This document shows, in pieces, positions 1 through 9,263 of a stretch of DNA of 55,848 bases. The stretch covers positions 1 to 55,848 of the forward strand of contig CALZUQ010000012.1 of NCBI GenBank assembly GCA_945829425.1, read 5' to 3'. How positions within the stretch are numbered: the first letter of the stretch is position 1; each line of letters opens with the position of its first letter. Both the position numbers and the translations under genes were made by a program. The notes under the pieces were generated by a model that saw nothing but the letters and a program-made list of their open reading frames with translations, ran no database searches and had not been told where the DNA came from. This stretch comes from an uncultured bacterium. GTDB taxonomy: Bacteria > Bacteroidota > Bacteroidia > Bacteroidales > Bacteroidaceae.

Positions 1-2
1 GC

Positions 3-1136
3 ACTTATTCGAGTATAGAGCGTGTCTTCATCACGGGCGTAAGTCCCGTAACCCTCGATGACCTCACCAGCGGCTTCAATATCGGCACAAACTACTCACT
101 CGACTATGGCTTCAACCAAATGGTGGGCTTCACCGAAGAAGAAGTGCGCGAGATGCTGACATACTATTCGCAGCATTATGAGTTCAACCACACGATTGAT
201 GAACTCATCGAGATAATGAAGCCGTATTACGACAATTATTGTTTCTCGGAAGACGCTTACGGAGAGACTACGATGTACAACTCCAACATGGTTCTCTCGT
301 TCCTTTATAAATATATAGACAACAGGTGTCGATTGCCCAAGAGGATGCTTGATGAGAATATCCGCGTTGACTACAACAAGCTGCGTATGCTCATCCGCAA
401 GGACAAGGAGTTTGCACACGATGCCTCCATCATCCAGACATTGGTGTCGAAAGGCTACGTGACGGGAGAACTGAAGGAAGGATTCCCGGCAGAGGACATC
501 GCCGACAACGACAACTTCATCAGTCTGCTCTACTATTTCGGCATGGTGACTATCGGCGGATTCTATCGTGGAAAGCCTAAGTTCGTCATTCCCAATGAAG
601 TCGTGCGCGAACAGGTATATACTTATCTTCTCGACAACTATCACGACAACCATCTCTACACCGACATGGATGAGCTGAGTCGATTGGAGGAGAACATGGC
701 ATACGATGGCGAGTTCAAGCCATTCTTCCAGTTTATTGCCGACAGCATATATACCTTTGCCTCGCAGCGCGACCGCCAGAAGGGAGAGTCCTTCGTGCAT
801 GGCTATACCCTCGCCCTTACAAGCCTCTGCTGCTACTACCGTCCCATCTCCGAGCTTGACAACCAGAACGGCTATGCCGACGTCTTCCTCCGCCCACGGT
901 GTGAGATATTCAAGGATATGGAACACTCGTATATCATCGAGCTGAAATATCTGAAGAGCAATGCGACGGAGGCTGACGTTAATGCCGCTGTAAAACAGGC
1001 CGAGGCTCAGGTCTGCCGCTATGCCGAAACGGTGAATGTTAACGACAATATCGGCCATACCCAGCTTCACAAGGTATATGTAGTATATCGGGGAGTGGAA
1101 ATGGTGGCATGCGATGAAATCAAACCGAAAGACTGA
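3..1136 (+). CDS. AAA-ATPase-like / PD-(D/E)XK nuclease family protein (5' partial)
   Basis: The reading frame is open from base 3, so the N-terminus, including the P-loop, lies outside the window. The visible part begins with the family hallmark RVFITGVSPVTLDD and continues through the FTEEEV segment that ends the ATPase-like domain (PF09820 type). A PD-(D/E)XK-like nuclease domain (PF08011 type) closes the protein: the acidic residue is in YADVFLRP and the ExK pair in IIELKYL. The family is abundant and multicopy in Bacteroides and Prevotella; its physiological role is not established, and these proteins are usually annotated as ATP-binding proteins. Two relatives follow at 1512 and 7525, though this one is more distant from them than they are from each other. 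No clear terminator follows; the next signal is a promoter at about 1270. Confidence 0.85.
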   Translation, partial: TYSSIERVFITGVSPVTLDDLTSGFNIGTNYSLDYGFNQMVGFTEEEVREMLTYYSQHYEFNHTIDELIEIMKPYYDNYCFSEDAYGETTMYNSNMVLSFLYKYIDNRCRLPKRMLDENIRVDYNKLRMLIRKDKEFAHDASIIQTLVSKGYVTGELKEGFPAEDIADNDNFISLLYYFGMVTIGGFYRGKPKFVIPNEVVREQVYTYLLDNYHDNHLYTDMDELSRLEENMAYDGEFKPFFQFIADSIYTFASQRDRQKGESFVHGYTLALTSLCCYYRPISELDNQNGYADVFLRPRCEIFKDMEHSYIIELKYLKSNATEADVNAAVKQAEAQVCRYAETVNVNDNIGHTQLHKVYVVYRGVEMVACDEIKPKD

Positions 1137-1199
1137 AAAATTTGTTGTATAGGAAGAATGCCCCTGTGCCAACGCCATCAAAATCCACTAATAATGTCG

Positions 1200-1420
1200 C
1201 ATATATAACTTTTTCCAGTTTTGACTGAAACTTTTTCCGTTTTGACCAACGCCTTTCCTCTTTTTCAATTAATTTTGCAGCAAATTTTGATAACAACTAA
1301 AAAATCTAATCAATAGAAGACGGTGGCGACACCTCGTCAGGAGGTATCTACTCAATAGACTAAATACGAGTGAACATGAACTGGGGACGCGGGCAGAATG
1401 CCCACGTCCCCAGTATCTGT
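1200..1420 (+). pseudogene. Scar of a deleted cassette: promoter fused to the tail of the 50-aa peptide gene
   Basis: This stretch holds no intact gene. Its left part (1207-1310) repeats the upstream region of the exported protein gene (3190-3315): TTTTTCCGTTTTGA repeats, a TAATTTTG -7 box at 1270-1277, and the leader GATAACAACT...ATCTAAT. At 1313-1363 this joins directly to a fragment encoding IEDGGDTSSGGIYSID-stop, which matches the C-terminus DYGGNTSSGGINSID of the peptide gene at 7210-7362. The downstream hairpin and promoter are also duplicated. The simplest reading is that everything between the start codon of an ancestral exported protein gene and codon ~35 of its peptide gene was deleted. 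No start codon remains in the peptide frame (TAA at 1307). Confidence 0.75.
1379..1415 (+). terminator. Strong hairpin after the peptide-gene remnant
   Basis: CTGGGGACGCGGGC pairs with GCCCACGTCCCCAG around a 5-base loop, with one mismatch. It is followed by the T-rich stretch TATCTGTATATTCC. The same hairpin stands after the intact peptide gene at 7379. Confidence 0.75.
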
Positions 1421-1452
1421 ATATTCCTTTTAATATAAAAACGTCCGTTTTG

Positions 1453-1484
1453 TTTGGAGATATGAAAGAAAAAGATTAACTTTG
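1453..1484 (+). promoter_or_regulatory. Bacteroidetes-type promoter of the AAA-ATPase-like gene
   Basis: TTTG (-33) at 1453-1456, a 20-bp spacer and TAACTTTG (-7) at 1477-1484. The in-frame TTG at 1482 falls inside the -7 box, so translation most likely begins at the ATG at 1512, giving a leader of about 22 nt. The same promoter stands before the paralogue at 7525. Confidence 0.8.
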
Positions 1485-1511
1485 CATCCGAACAACAAAA
1501 CGCACTCGAAT

Positions 1512-3107
1512 ATGAAGTACCCTATAGGAATGCAAAGCTTCGACCAAATCCGTGAAGAGGGATTTGTGTATGTTGACAAGACGGCGCTGGTGTACGACCT
1601 TGTCACTCAGGGAAAGATCTATTTCCTCAGTCGCCCCCGCCGCTTTGGCAAGAGTCTGCTCCTATCGACTCTCGAGAACTATTTCTTAGGACGCAAGGAA
1701 CTCTTCCGTGGCCTTGCCATCGACTCGCTTGAGAAAGAGTGGGCGGAATATCCCGTGTTTCATATTGACTTTAACGCCATTAACTTTACAAAACCAGGAA
1801 CTTTGGAAATGACCTTGGATAAATTTCTTGAGGATGGCGAGAAAAAGTTTAATATCAATCCCAATACGCCAGAGCCAGGCCTGCGTTTCAATGATATTTT
1901 GGAGGCTGCCCACGAAAAGACCGGCAGACGTGCCGTGGTTCTTATTGACGAATACGACAAACCATTGCTCGATGTGATGAACACAGGTATACCTTCGCCA
2001 GTTGTAGAGGGAGATGTAAAGACGCTCGAAGACTACAACCGCAACATATTGAAGGGCTTCTACAGCGTGTTCAAACTTGCCGACAGACACTTGAAGTTCG
2101 TGATGCTTACAGGCGTGACGAAGTTCTCGCAGGTCAGCGTGTTCAGCGGCTTCAACCAGCCGAAGGACATAGGCAATGACTCCAGATACGATGCCATTTG
2201 CGGCATATCAAAGGACGAATTGCTCTCTGTGTTCAAGGAACAGATAAGGGAGTTGGGCGAGGCTAACGGTATGACTGAGGAAGAAACCATCGCCAAGCTC
2301 AAGCGCAAGTACGACGGCTATCACTTCAGCAAGGGCATGAAGGACATTTTCAATCCATTCAGCATACTGAATTGCCTCGATTCAAACGATTTTCAGAACT
2401 ACTGGTTCTCTACCGGCACTCCGACATATCTTGTGCGTCTTTTGTCTGACAACCATGAGAATGTCAATGAATTGGCAGGCAAGTATTATCCCGCTGCTGA
2501 ATTTGTTGATTATAAGGCAACGAAGCAACGGCCACTGCCGATGCTCTACCAGAGCGGTTATCTGACCATCAAGGGATATAACGCACGTAGAAACACCTAT
2601 CTTCTTGATTTCCCCAACGAGGAAGTGAGAAGCGGAATGGCATCGGCTCTTGCATCTGACTATTTTGGTGACAAAAGCCGTCCTTCGACATGGCTTGATG
2701 ACGTAAGTGACTCATTGGAGGCTGGCGACCTCGAGAAGTTCAAACTCCAGCTCACCGCCTTCCTCTCCAACATCTCCTATCGCTTCCAGCGCAAGGATGA
2801 CGCGATGGAGTGCGAGCGTCATTTCCAATACACGTTCTATCTCATCATGCTGCTGCTCGGCAAATACAACACCTATATAGAGAAGGAGACGAGCCAAGGG
2901 CGTATTGACTGCATACTCGAATGTCCCGACTACGTATATATCTTCGAGTTCAAGATCAACGCCACTGCTGAGGTTGCCTTGCGGCAGATAGAGGAAAAGA
3001 AATACGCCCTGCCATACGCAGCCGACAAGCGAAAGATATATAAGGTGGGAGTCAGCTTCTCTTCGGAGACAGGCACGGTGAACGATTTTGACTATTCGCC
3101 AAGGTAG
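1512..3107 (+). CDS. AAA-ATPase-like / PD-(D/E)XK nuclease family protein
   Basis: 531 aa. The N-terminal ATPase-like domain opens with YPIGMQSFDQIREEG and VYVDKT, then the family's P-loop variant RPRRFGKS (residues 41-48) and a Walker B-like strand VVLIDEYDKPLLD. The C-terminal domain has a PD-(D/E)XK-like core with the acidic residue in GRIDCILE and ExK in FEFKI. Start chosen at the ATG at 1512 because the upstream in-frame TTG lies in the -7 box. Family role unknown; the nuclease fold suggests action on nucleic acid, but that is inference. The gene is the last member of the cassette ancestral to 1200-3107 and is paralogous to 7525-9093, with which it shares its promoter and the preceding hairpin. 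Confidence 0.88.
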   Translation: MKYPIGMQSFDQIREEGFVYVDKTALVYDLVTQGKIYFLSRPRRFGKSLLLSTLENYFLGRKELFRGLAIDSLEKEWAEYPVFHIDFNAINFTKPGTLEMTLDKFLEDGEKKFNINPNTPEPGLRFNDILEAAHEKTGRRAVVLIDEYDKPLLDVMNTGIPSPVVEGDVKTLEDYNRNILKGFYSVFKLADRHLKFVMLTGVTKFSQVSVFSGFNQPKDIGNDSRYDAICGISKDELLSVFKEQIRELGEANGMTEEETIAKLKRKYDGYHFSKGMKDIFNPFSILNCLDSNDFQNYWFSTGTPTYLVRLLSDNHENVNELAGKYYPAAEFVDYKATKQRPLPMLYQSGYLTIKGYNARRNTYLLDFPNEEVRSGMASALASDYFGDKSRPSTWLDDVSDSLEAGDLEKFKLQLTAFLSNISYRFQRKDDAMECERHFQYTFYLIMLLLGKYNTYIEKETSQGRIDCILECPDYVYIFEFKINATAEVALRQIEEKKYALPYAADKRKIYKVGVSFSSETGTVNDFDYSPR

Positions 3108-3189
3108 CAAGTAATCTTGTCCGCTATTGCAAAGCTGATTAGCACCTTTATAATGGACAATGAACGAATTTACCAGTGCGAATACCACT

Positions 3190-3276
3190 TTTTTCCGTTT
3201 TGAACGGTGTTTTTCCGTTTTGAACGATTGTTTTCCCGTTTTTTCTTTCCTGTTTCCTTTTTTTTCATTAATTTTG
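3190..3276 (+). promoter_or_regulatory. Promoter region with TTTTTCCGTTTTGA repeats before the exported protein gene
   Basis: Two near-identical ~20-bp units (TTTTTCCGTTTTGAACG) and a third partial unit are followed by a -7 box TAATTTTG at 3269-3276. A -33 box at canonical spacing is not obvious. The arrangement is repeated at 1207-1277. Confidence 0.6.
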
Positions 3277-3315
3277 CAGCAGATTTTTTTGATAACAACT
3301 TAAATATCTAATAAA

Positions 3316-6300
3316 ATGAGCATGAATAGATTCTTTATTATTTGTAGCCTCCTCCTTAGCTTAACTGGGGGGGGATAATGTAATTCAGGCGGCTGAGTCG
3401 TGGAATTATCCAACAAAAAAGCCGGAAAATCCTTTCGGTGGTGGTGACGGTTCATGGTATGACCCATACAGGATTAATTCTGCCCAACAACTTGCCAACC
3501 TTGCCTATCTTGTGAATGATGGGGAGACTTTCGAGGGGCGTTATTTCATTATGACCAATGACATCTCACTCAACGGTCATAAGGTAATAGACAGTAATGG
3601 TACAGGACTGTTGCAAGAAACCAGATTCTATACCGAATGGATACCTATAGGAGACCAGGGGTTTCTAAGGAATGGAGACACTTTCAATGGAAACTTCGAT
3701 GGTCAAGGTCATACCATAAGCGGATTGGTGCGTTTTACCAAAAACGAGAGATGCGGACAGGGATTGTTCGGGCATACCGAGAATGCATACATCAAAAACA
3801 TCAAGATGGTGGATTGCTTTATAGGCGATGAGGATCCTGAGGTGTGGTCGAATTTTGGATTAATTTGCGGCATTGCTGATAATACCACTTTCACGAATTG
3901 TACTGTTTCCCAATCTGCCATCACTATCCATGAAAATGAGTGCAACTGTGTTGGAGGCTTAGTGGGAGGAACCAATAGTGCCAAAAAAAATATCATTTCA
4001 AATTGTTCTTTTGATGGTAATATCACTTTTATAGCGGATGATTATTTTGAACTGGAAACCAGTGCATTCTATATTGGTGGAATTATTGGTATATCAAGCT
4101 ATAATTCTGTGGTAAAAAATTGTACTGCAAATGGCAACATAAAAATCCAAAACGACCACGGAATTAACAAAATAGAATATTGGGTAGGAGGAATTGCCGG
4201 TACTACAGCTCGTGATGGGTATGTAAGTGGTTGTCAGTGTTCAATGAACATAGAGATTTTGTCTCCCGAACATTTGCTTGACCGTGCCAGCGTCTGTGGT
4301 ATTTCATGTGGCAGATACATGACTGTTAACAATTGTGCATATCTGGGGGAAATATATATAGGAGAAGGATTTCATAAGGCGAGAATAGGACAGTTAGATG
4401 TCTTTGGTATAGGAGAAGGTAAGGTAAATGGAAGTGCGTTCTATGGGTATTTTTGCGTTCTTTGCAAGGACTGCAAGGAGACCAACATAGCAGGTATTAC
4501 CAAAAATAATGCTATCGGTAATGATTACAAGCAGAATGTGGTTTATTCCGACGACAATTTAGTTAGATTTGAAACCAAACCCAGGATTATGAATATCGAC
4601 AGGGTTTGCTGTACGGTTGAAGATGGGAAAAATCATCGGGACTATTACTATTTAAGTATAGTGGACTACTCGTCATTACTGGATTGCGCACATTCTGAAA
4701 ACAAGGAATTATACTCCAAAACACTCAATGAACTAAAGGCTGACGGTTTCATCAAAACACTCAATACCAATGCCGGCAGCAGCCTTTGGGGCAAACTGAC
4801 AGGAGTGAGCAATGAGAGGCTCAACGGACTGCCCATGCCTCTCGCTTGCGGAGGTGAAGTGACGGAGCTGACGGGTAGCGGTACGGCAAATGACCCATAC
4901 CTCATTGGCTACGAAGCGGAACTGAGGGTTTTGCAGGAGATAATAGCCAACGGCACACACACCACAGAAGGCAGATATTACAAGCTCGCCAACGACATCT
5001 ATATGAGCAGCAATCTGATGCCTGCTATCGGTTCTCGTGATTATCCTTTCAAGGGCACATTCGATGGTGGCGGTCATGCCATTGTGGGTATGGTGGCAGA
5101 AAAGGGATGCCTGTTTGACTATCTTGCAGGCACGTTGAGGAACCTTGCGCTCGTTGACTTCAATGCGGCTGAAGGAATAGATGAAGCGACTCCGCTGGCA
5201 AGAACCATTGGGGGTAAATATGAGGAGGCGGGAACAGGGTCGTCTGTTGAACATGTGGGCACCATCGAAAACTGCTATGTGTCAGGCGACTTGAAAATTA
5301 CGCCAAAAGAAAGCAGTAAATACTACAATGGTATCATCTGTGGTATTTGTGGCACTGTGTATGACAAAGGAAAGGTAAACAACTGCTATTTTAAGGGCTC
5401 CTTGGAAGTGGCAAAAGCTATTGACTTGACAAAAACAACCTATGTCTTCGGTGGAACCGGTTGGGTGTTTGGTGAGGTCAGCAACTGCTATGCTTCCTAT
5501 ACATTGAATAATAATGATATGGTTGTCAGGTATGATGGTTTCAGTAGCACGTCGTCAAATTCTACAGGGCTACATACGATTACAAACTGCTATTATGTCC
5601 GCACCGACCAATCAAATACTACAAATGGAGAATATTTGGCTTCCGAGTCGGAACTCAATGCCAAGTTTAGTGAAGTAAGTGGTTGGAGCCAAGGTCTCTA
5701 TCGCCCCGTGCTGACAAGCGTGAAGAGCTATGCGGCAACATTCCCTGACAATAGCGAAACGAAGTATCTCGATGCCGTTCCTGAGCCAACGCCTACTTCC
5801 AACTACATAGTGAATATAACGGCTGGTAGCGACCCATATGCTGACAAGTTAGTATGGCAATTGCCGAACACGGCGGTATATGTGCCAAGCGAGAATACCG
5901 ACTATATACTCAACTGCACCCTCGACCCGTCGGCAGACTTCAAATACAACCCTACATCAGGCACAACAGCCACCAAGGGACAGCTGCGCTACGACCTGAA
6001 ACAGACAGAAAAGGGATACCACATGGTATGCCTTCCTGGCATTGTGGAGCGCGATGACCTTCCGGAAGGCGCAAAGGTGATGATAGTTGGAAAGATACAG
6101 ACGGTGGACAACACGGAGCAGGTGAACGTGGTGATGGTCGATACCATACCAGCTGGAGTGCCTTGCATGCTCTATGTTCCAACGACAACAGTGACAACTG
6201 GAACAACAATACCTCTTGTTATGCGCAGCGGCATAGTATCTCAGCCTACAGAGGATGCAAACTATAGCAATATGAAGGGAACATTCTCTGCTACGACTGC

Positions 6301-7195
6301 CACAGACGCTTGCGTGACAGCCAAGTACAGCAATGGTGAGACTCTGCCTGTATTTGAGAAAACAAGCGGCTCAACATCAGTACAGCCTTTCACCGCATGG
6401 CTCGCAGGTGCAACGGGAGCCAATGTGCAGATAGTTGACTATGTATTGCTTGACGAGGAGAACGAGGCAATGACAGTTACTCTGGCAGACTTGAATAGCA
6501 AAGAGACAAATCTCAAGATGCGTCGAGCATTGAAGACTGGTCAGTGGAACACCATCTGTCTGCCATATTCTTTGACATCTAATGAGATTTTAACGTTGTT
6601 CGGCAGCGGCACTAAGGTAGAGGCGTTCAGCGGCTTGGAATATAACAGTGATACGAATACCTACACCTTGAAGTTCACTGCTGCTACGGAAATGACAGCC
6701 GGCACACCCTATCTTATTAAACCTTCGACAGCCGATGCGGACAACATCTTTGATATCAAGGACAAGATGATAACATGCACATCAGAGACATACGTGCCGA
6801 CTGGCAAATCTCAAAACGTCACGACATCTCTTGGCACAACCAGCCTCACCATGCAGGGCGAGTACAACCACCGCATGATTACTCCCAACGAGGCAACCAA
6901 CGGCAAGTCACTATATGTCATCAGCGGCGACAAGATATACTATGTCAATTCAGACGTTGAGATGAAGGGCTTCCGCTGCTATTTCGTGGCAGAGGATGCT
7001 GCGGGAACAAGCGGCACAAGCATGTTCAGCAACGCCCGCGTGCAGCATTATGACGGTTCAACCACTGACCTCCGCCTGATAAAGGCAGAGTCAACAGGCG
7101 ATGCCGATGCAGTGTACGACCTCCTCGGACGCAAGTGTGTCGAGCAGACAAAGGGCGTCGTCATAGAGAACGGAAAGAAAAGAATAATCAAATAA
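3316..7195 (+). CDS. Large exported beta-helix-like protein, signal peptide out of frame across a G8 tract
   Basis: Translation from ATG 3316 gives MSMNRFFIICSLLLSLTGGG and then a stop at 3376, just after eight G residues (3367-3374). Removing one G joins this signal peptide to an open frame (DNVIQAAESWNYP...) running to 7195, for 1,292 aa; without it the frame opens only from an internal GTG at 3512. The mature protein carries FDGQGHTISGLV and FDGGGHAIVGMV (GLUG-like, beta-helix-forming motifs), many Asn-Cys repeats such as NCTV and NCYV, and a C-terminal tail VYDLLGRKCVE...KGVVIENGKKRIIK. That tail is common on secreted Bacteroidales proteins and resembles a sorting domain. Likely surface-exposed or secreted; no enzymatic role recognised. 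The 50-aa peptide gene follows 14 bp later. The G8 tract is either a phase-variable switch in the OFF state or a sequencing error. Confidence 0.75.
3367..3374 (+). repeat. G8 homopolymer in the signal-peptide coding region
   Basis: Eight consecutive G residues inside the h-region/cleavage segment of the exported protein. Seven (or ten) G would put the signal peptide in frame with the rest of the gene; eight does not. Confidence 0.85.
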
Positions 7196-7209
7196 AAACG
7201 AAAAAAGAT

Positions 7210-7362
7210 ATGAAGAAAACTTATATAAAGCCTGAGATGCAGGTATTCGAGATTGAAAGGCAAGTAATGCTTGCAGGTAGTGTAAACGCTACAATTGATG
7301 ATAATGAATACATCGATTATGGTGGCAACACTTCGTCAGGAGGTATCAACTCAATAGACTAA
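7210..7362 (+). CDS. Small 50-aa peptide of the MKKxYxKPxxxVxE type
   Basis: Reads MKKTYIKPEMQVFEIERQ, then VMLAGSVNATIDDNEYID, and ends in a Gly/Ser-rich tail YGGNTSSGGINSID. Short proteins with this N-terminus (Lys-rich start, Tyr, KP, then a hydrophobic MLAGS segment) are frequent in Bacteroidales and often go unannotated; I do not know a confirmed function. ATG 7210 is preferred over upstream in-frame starts because those lie inside the preceding gene. It sits 14 bp after the exported protein gene and before a strong hairpin, so the two are probably co-transcribed. The remnant at 1313-1363 keeps the same tail, which argues that this is a real gene belonging to the cassette. Confidence 0.7.
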   Translation: MKKTYIKPEMQVFEIERQVMLAGSVNATIDDNEYIDYGGNTSSGGINSID

Positions 7363-7378
7363 ATACGAGTGAATATGC

Positions 7379-7415
7379 ACTGGGGACGCGGGCGGAATGC
7401 CCACGTCCCCAGTAT
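7379..7415 (+). terminator. Hairpin terminator after the peptide gene
   Basis: CTGGGGACGCGGGC and GCCCACGTCCCCAG form a 14-bp stem with one mismatch and a GGAAT loop, followed by TATCTTTACATTCC. Near-identical to the hairpin at 1379. Confidence 0.75.
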
Positions 7416-7448
7416 CTTTACATTCCTTTTATTAAAAATGTCGAATTG

Positions 7449-7480
7449 TTTGGAAATGTGAAAGAAAATAGGTAACTTTG
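7449..7480 (+). promoter_or_regulatory. Promoter of the second cassette's AAA-ATPase-like gene
   Basis: TTTG at 7449-7452, 20-bp spacer, TAACTTTG at 7473-7480. The region is homologous to 1453-1484. Confidence 0.8.
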
Positions 7481-7524
7481 CCGCTGAATAAAAGACATCA
7501 TGATACAGAAAAAGTTTGTGAGAT

Positions 7525-9093
7525 ATGGAAACGAAGCAACTGAAGCGACTGCCCGTGGGCATACAGACATTCTCAAACATCGTTGAGGACGATATGCTGT
7601 ATATTGACAAGACAGAGTATATCTGGAACATGATACACCTCAGCAAGTATATCTTCCTGAGCCGCCCAAGGCGGTTCGGCAAGTCGTTGCTTGTCTCTAC
7701 GCTGCAGGCGTACTTCGAGGGAAGAAAGGACTTGTTCAAGGGACTCTTCATCGAAACCGTGGAGAAGGAATGGACGGAATATCCCGTGCTGAGATTCAGC
7801 ATGGCTTCGGGCAAGCATATGGAGAAGGATCAGCTGGAACGCTATCTTCTCAACATTTTGGAAGAAAACGAGAGGCGTTGGGGCATAATTTCAGACTCCA
7901 AAGACCCAAATATACGATTGAAAAAACTGATTTTCAATGCATACCATAAGACAGGCAAGAAGGTGGTAATACTTATCGACGAATATGATGCCCCGCTGCT
8001 TGACGTGGTGCATGAGAAGGAGACATTGCCTGTGCTCCGCAATGTCATGCGCAATTTCTATTCTCCTCTGAAAGATTGCGACCCATACCTCCAGTTTGTA
8101 TTCCTGACGGGCATCACGAAGTTCTCGCAGCTCAGCATCTTCAGCGAACTGAACAACCTGAAGAACATTTCCATGCGTCCTGACTATGCCGGCGTGTGCG
8201 GCATCACCGAGGAGGAGATGCTGACTCAGATGTCCGACTACATCGACGACTTCGCCGAGGCTCTGCAGATAACTCGTGAAGAAGCTGTCGAGGAATTGAA
8301 GCTGCAGTATGACGGCTACCACTTCACATGGCCTTCGCCCGACGTGTTCAATCCCTTCAGCCTGCTCAACGCCTTCCAGGACCACGACTACACCAACTAC
8401 TGGTTCTCGTCGGGCACTCCGACATATCTCATAGAGATGCTGAGGAAATTCAATGTCGTGCCGTCAAGAATAGGTGGCGCAAAGGTGCTGGCATCAGCAT
8501 TTGATGCTCCCACAGAGAACATGAAGAGTATAACCCCATTGCTCTATCAAAGCGGCTACGTCACCATTAAGGACTACAACCGTGCAACAAAACTATATAC
8601 CCTCGACATCCCTAATAACGAATTACGTGTAGGACTGATGGACAGCCTCTTGCCAAATTATGTACATGAGTATTACGATGAAGGAGGTACAACTATAGGC
8701 TATATGTACGAAGCCTTGCTCAACGAAGACCTCGACGAGATGTTCCGACTCCTTCAGGCCTACCTCCTCACCGTGCCATACTGCGACAACGCCAACTCCG
8801 AAGGTCACTACCAGCAGATGCTCTACGTCATCTTCTCCCTCTTCGGCAGATATGTGGATGTGGAGGTGCACACTCCCACAGGTCGTGTGGATATAGTGAT
8901 GAAGACCGCCAAGGCATTGTATCTTTTCGAGCTGAAGCTCAACAAGAGTGCCGAGACTGCCATGAAGCAGATTGATCTGAAGGACTATGCCTCAAAGTTT
9001 TCATTATGTGGTCTGCCCATTGTAAAGGTGGGCATTAACTTTGACCCCGATAGACGCACAATAGGCGACTGGAAAATCAACCCGGCAGAATGA
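7525..9093 (+). CDS. AAA-ATPase-like / PD-(D/E)XK nuclease family protein
   Basis: 522 aa. P-loop variant RPRRFGKS (residues 48-54, with GKS at 52-54), Walker B-like VVILIDEYDAPLLD, the sensor-like LTGITKFSQLSIFS segment, and a C-terminal PD-(D/E)XK-like core with GRVDIVM and LFELKLN. Full length for the family. It is paralogous to 1512-3107: the two share the same domain order, the same promoter and the same preceding terminator hairpin. The start ATG 7525 lies about 45 bp after the -7 box. Function is unknown; the repeated association with an exported protein and a small peptide suggests the cassette is a unit, which is inference. Confidence 0.88.
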   Translation: METKQLKRLPVGIQTFSNIVEDDMLYIDKTEYIWNMIHLSKYIFLSRPRRFGKSLLVSTLQAYFEGRKDLFKGLFIETVEKEWTEYPVLRFSMASGKHMEKDQLERYLLNILEENERRWGIISDSKDPNIRLKKLIFNAYHKTGKKVVILIDEYDAPLLDVVHEKETLPVLRNVMRNFYSPLKDCDPYLQFVFLTGITKFSQLSIFSELNNLKNISMRPDYAGVCGITEEEMLTQMSDYIDDFAEALQITREEAVEELKLQYDGYHFTWPSPDVFNPFSLLNAFQDHDYTNYWFSSGTPTYLIEMLRKFNVVPSRIGGAKVLASAFDAPTENMKSITPLLYQSGYVTIKDYNRATKLYTLDIPNNELRVGLMDSLLPNYVHEYYDEGGTTIGYMYEALLNEDLDEMFRLLQAYLLTVPYCDNANSEGHYQQMLYVIFSLFGRYVDVEVHTPTGRVDIVMKTAKALYLFELKLNKSAETAMKQIDLKDYASKFSLCGLPIVKVGINFDPDRRTIGDWKINPAE

Positions 9094-9238
9094 TTTTCAA
9101 AAAAAGTTTGTAGTACACAGCGACGCAAATGAAAATCACAAACCGCTGATTTGCAAAAATAACGACCAATAAGATATCAAACTTGGGTTAACTTCTCGCT
9201 GTAGTCATTATAGAACACAGCGTCTGTCCCCTGTCAAA

Positions 9239-9244
9239 CCCACC
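9239..9244 (+). repeat. CCCACC half-motif before an unknown gene
   Basis: AAACCCACCTAAA stands 20 bp before ATG 9264, like the right arm of the GGTGGG/CCCACC palindromes elsewhere in the window. No GGTGGG partner is seen nearby, so it may be a decayed copy or chance. The rest of the 9094-9263 spacer shows only a weak GCAAAT/ATTTGC inverted repeat. Confidence 0.3.
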
Positions 9245-9263
9245 TAAATCAGAATTATCAGTC

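Noticed and set aside
96..1181. Long open frame on the minus strand
   Set aside because: Opposite a gene with clear family motifs and without recognisable protein features of its own. Many other antisense frames were dropped for the same reason.
1379..1415. Hairpin at 1379/7379 as a member of the GGTGGG/CCCACC palindrome family
   Set aside because: The arms differ (CTGGGGACG...CGTCCCCAG), the stem is much longer and both copies follow a peptide gene tail, so it is treated as a terminator of the duplicated cassette.
1482..1511. TTG start for the AAA-ATPase-like gene
   Set aside because: The codon lies inside the -7 box, so it would not be in the mRNA; ATG 1512 matches the paralogue's N-terminus.
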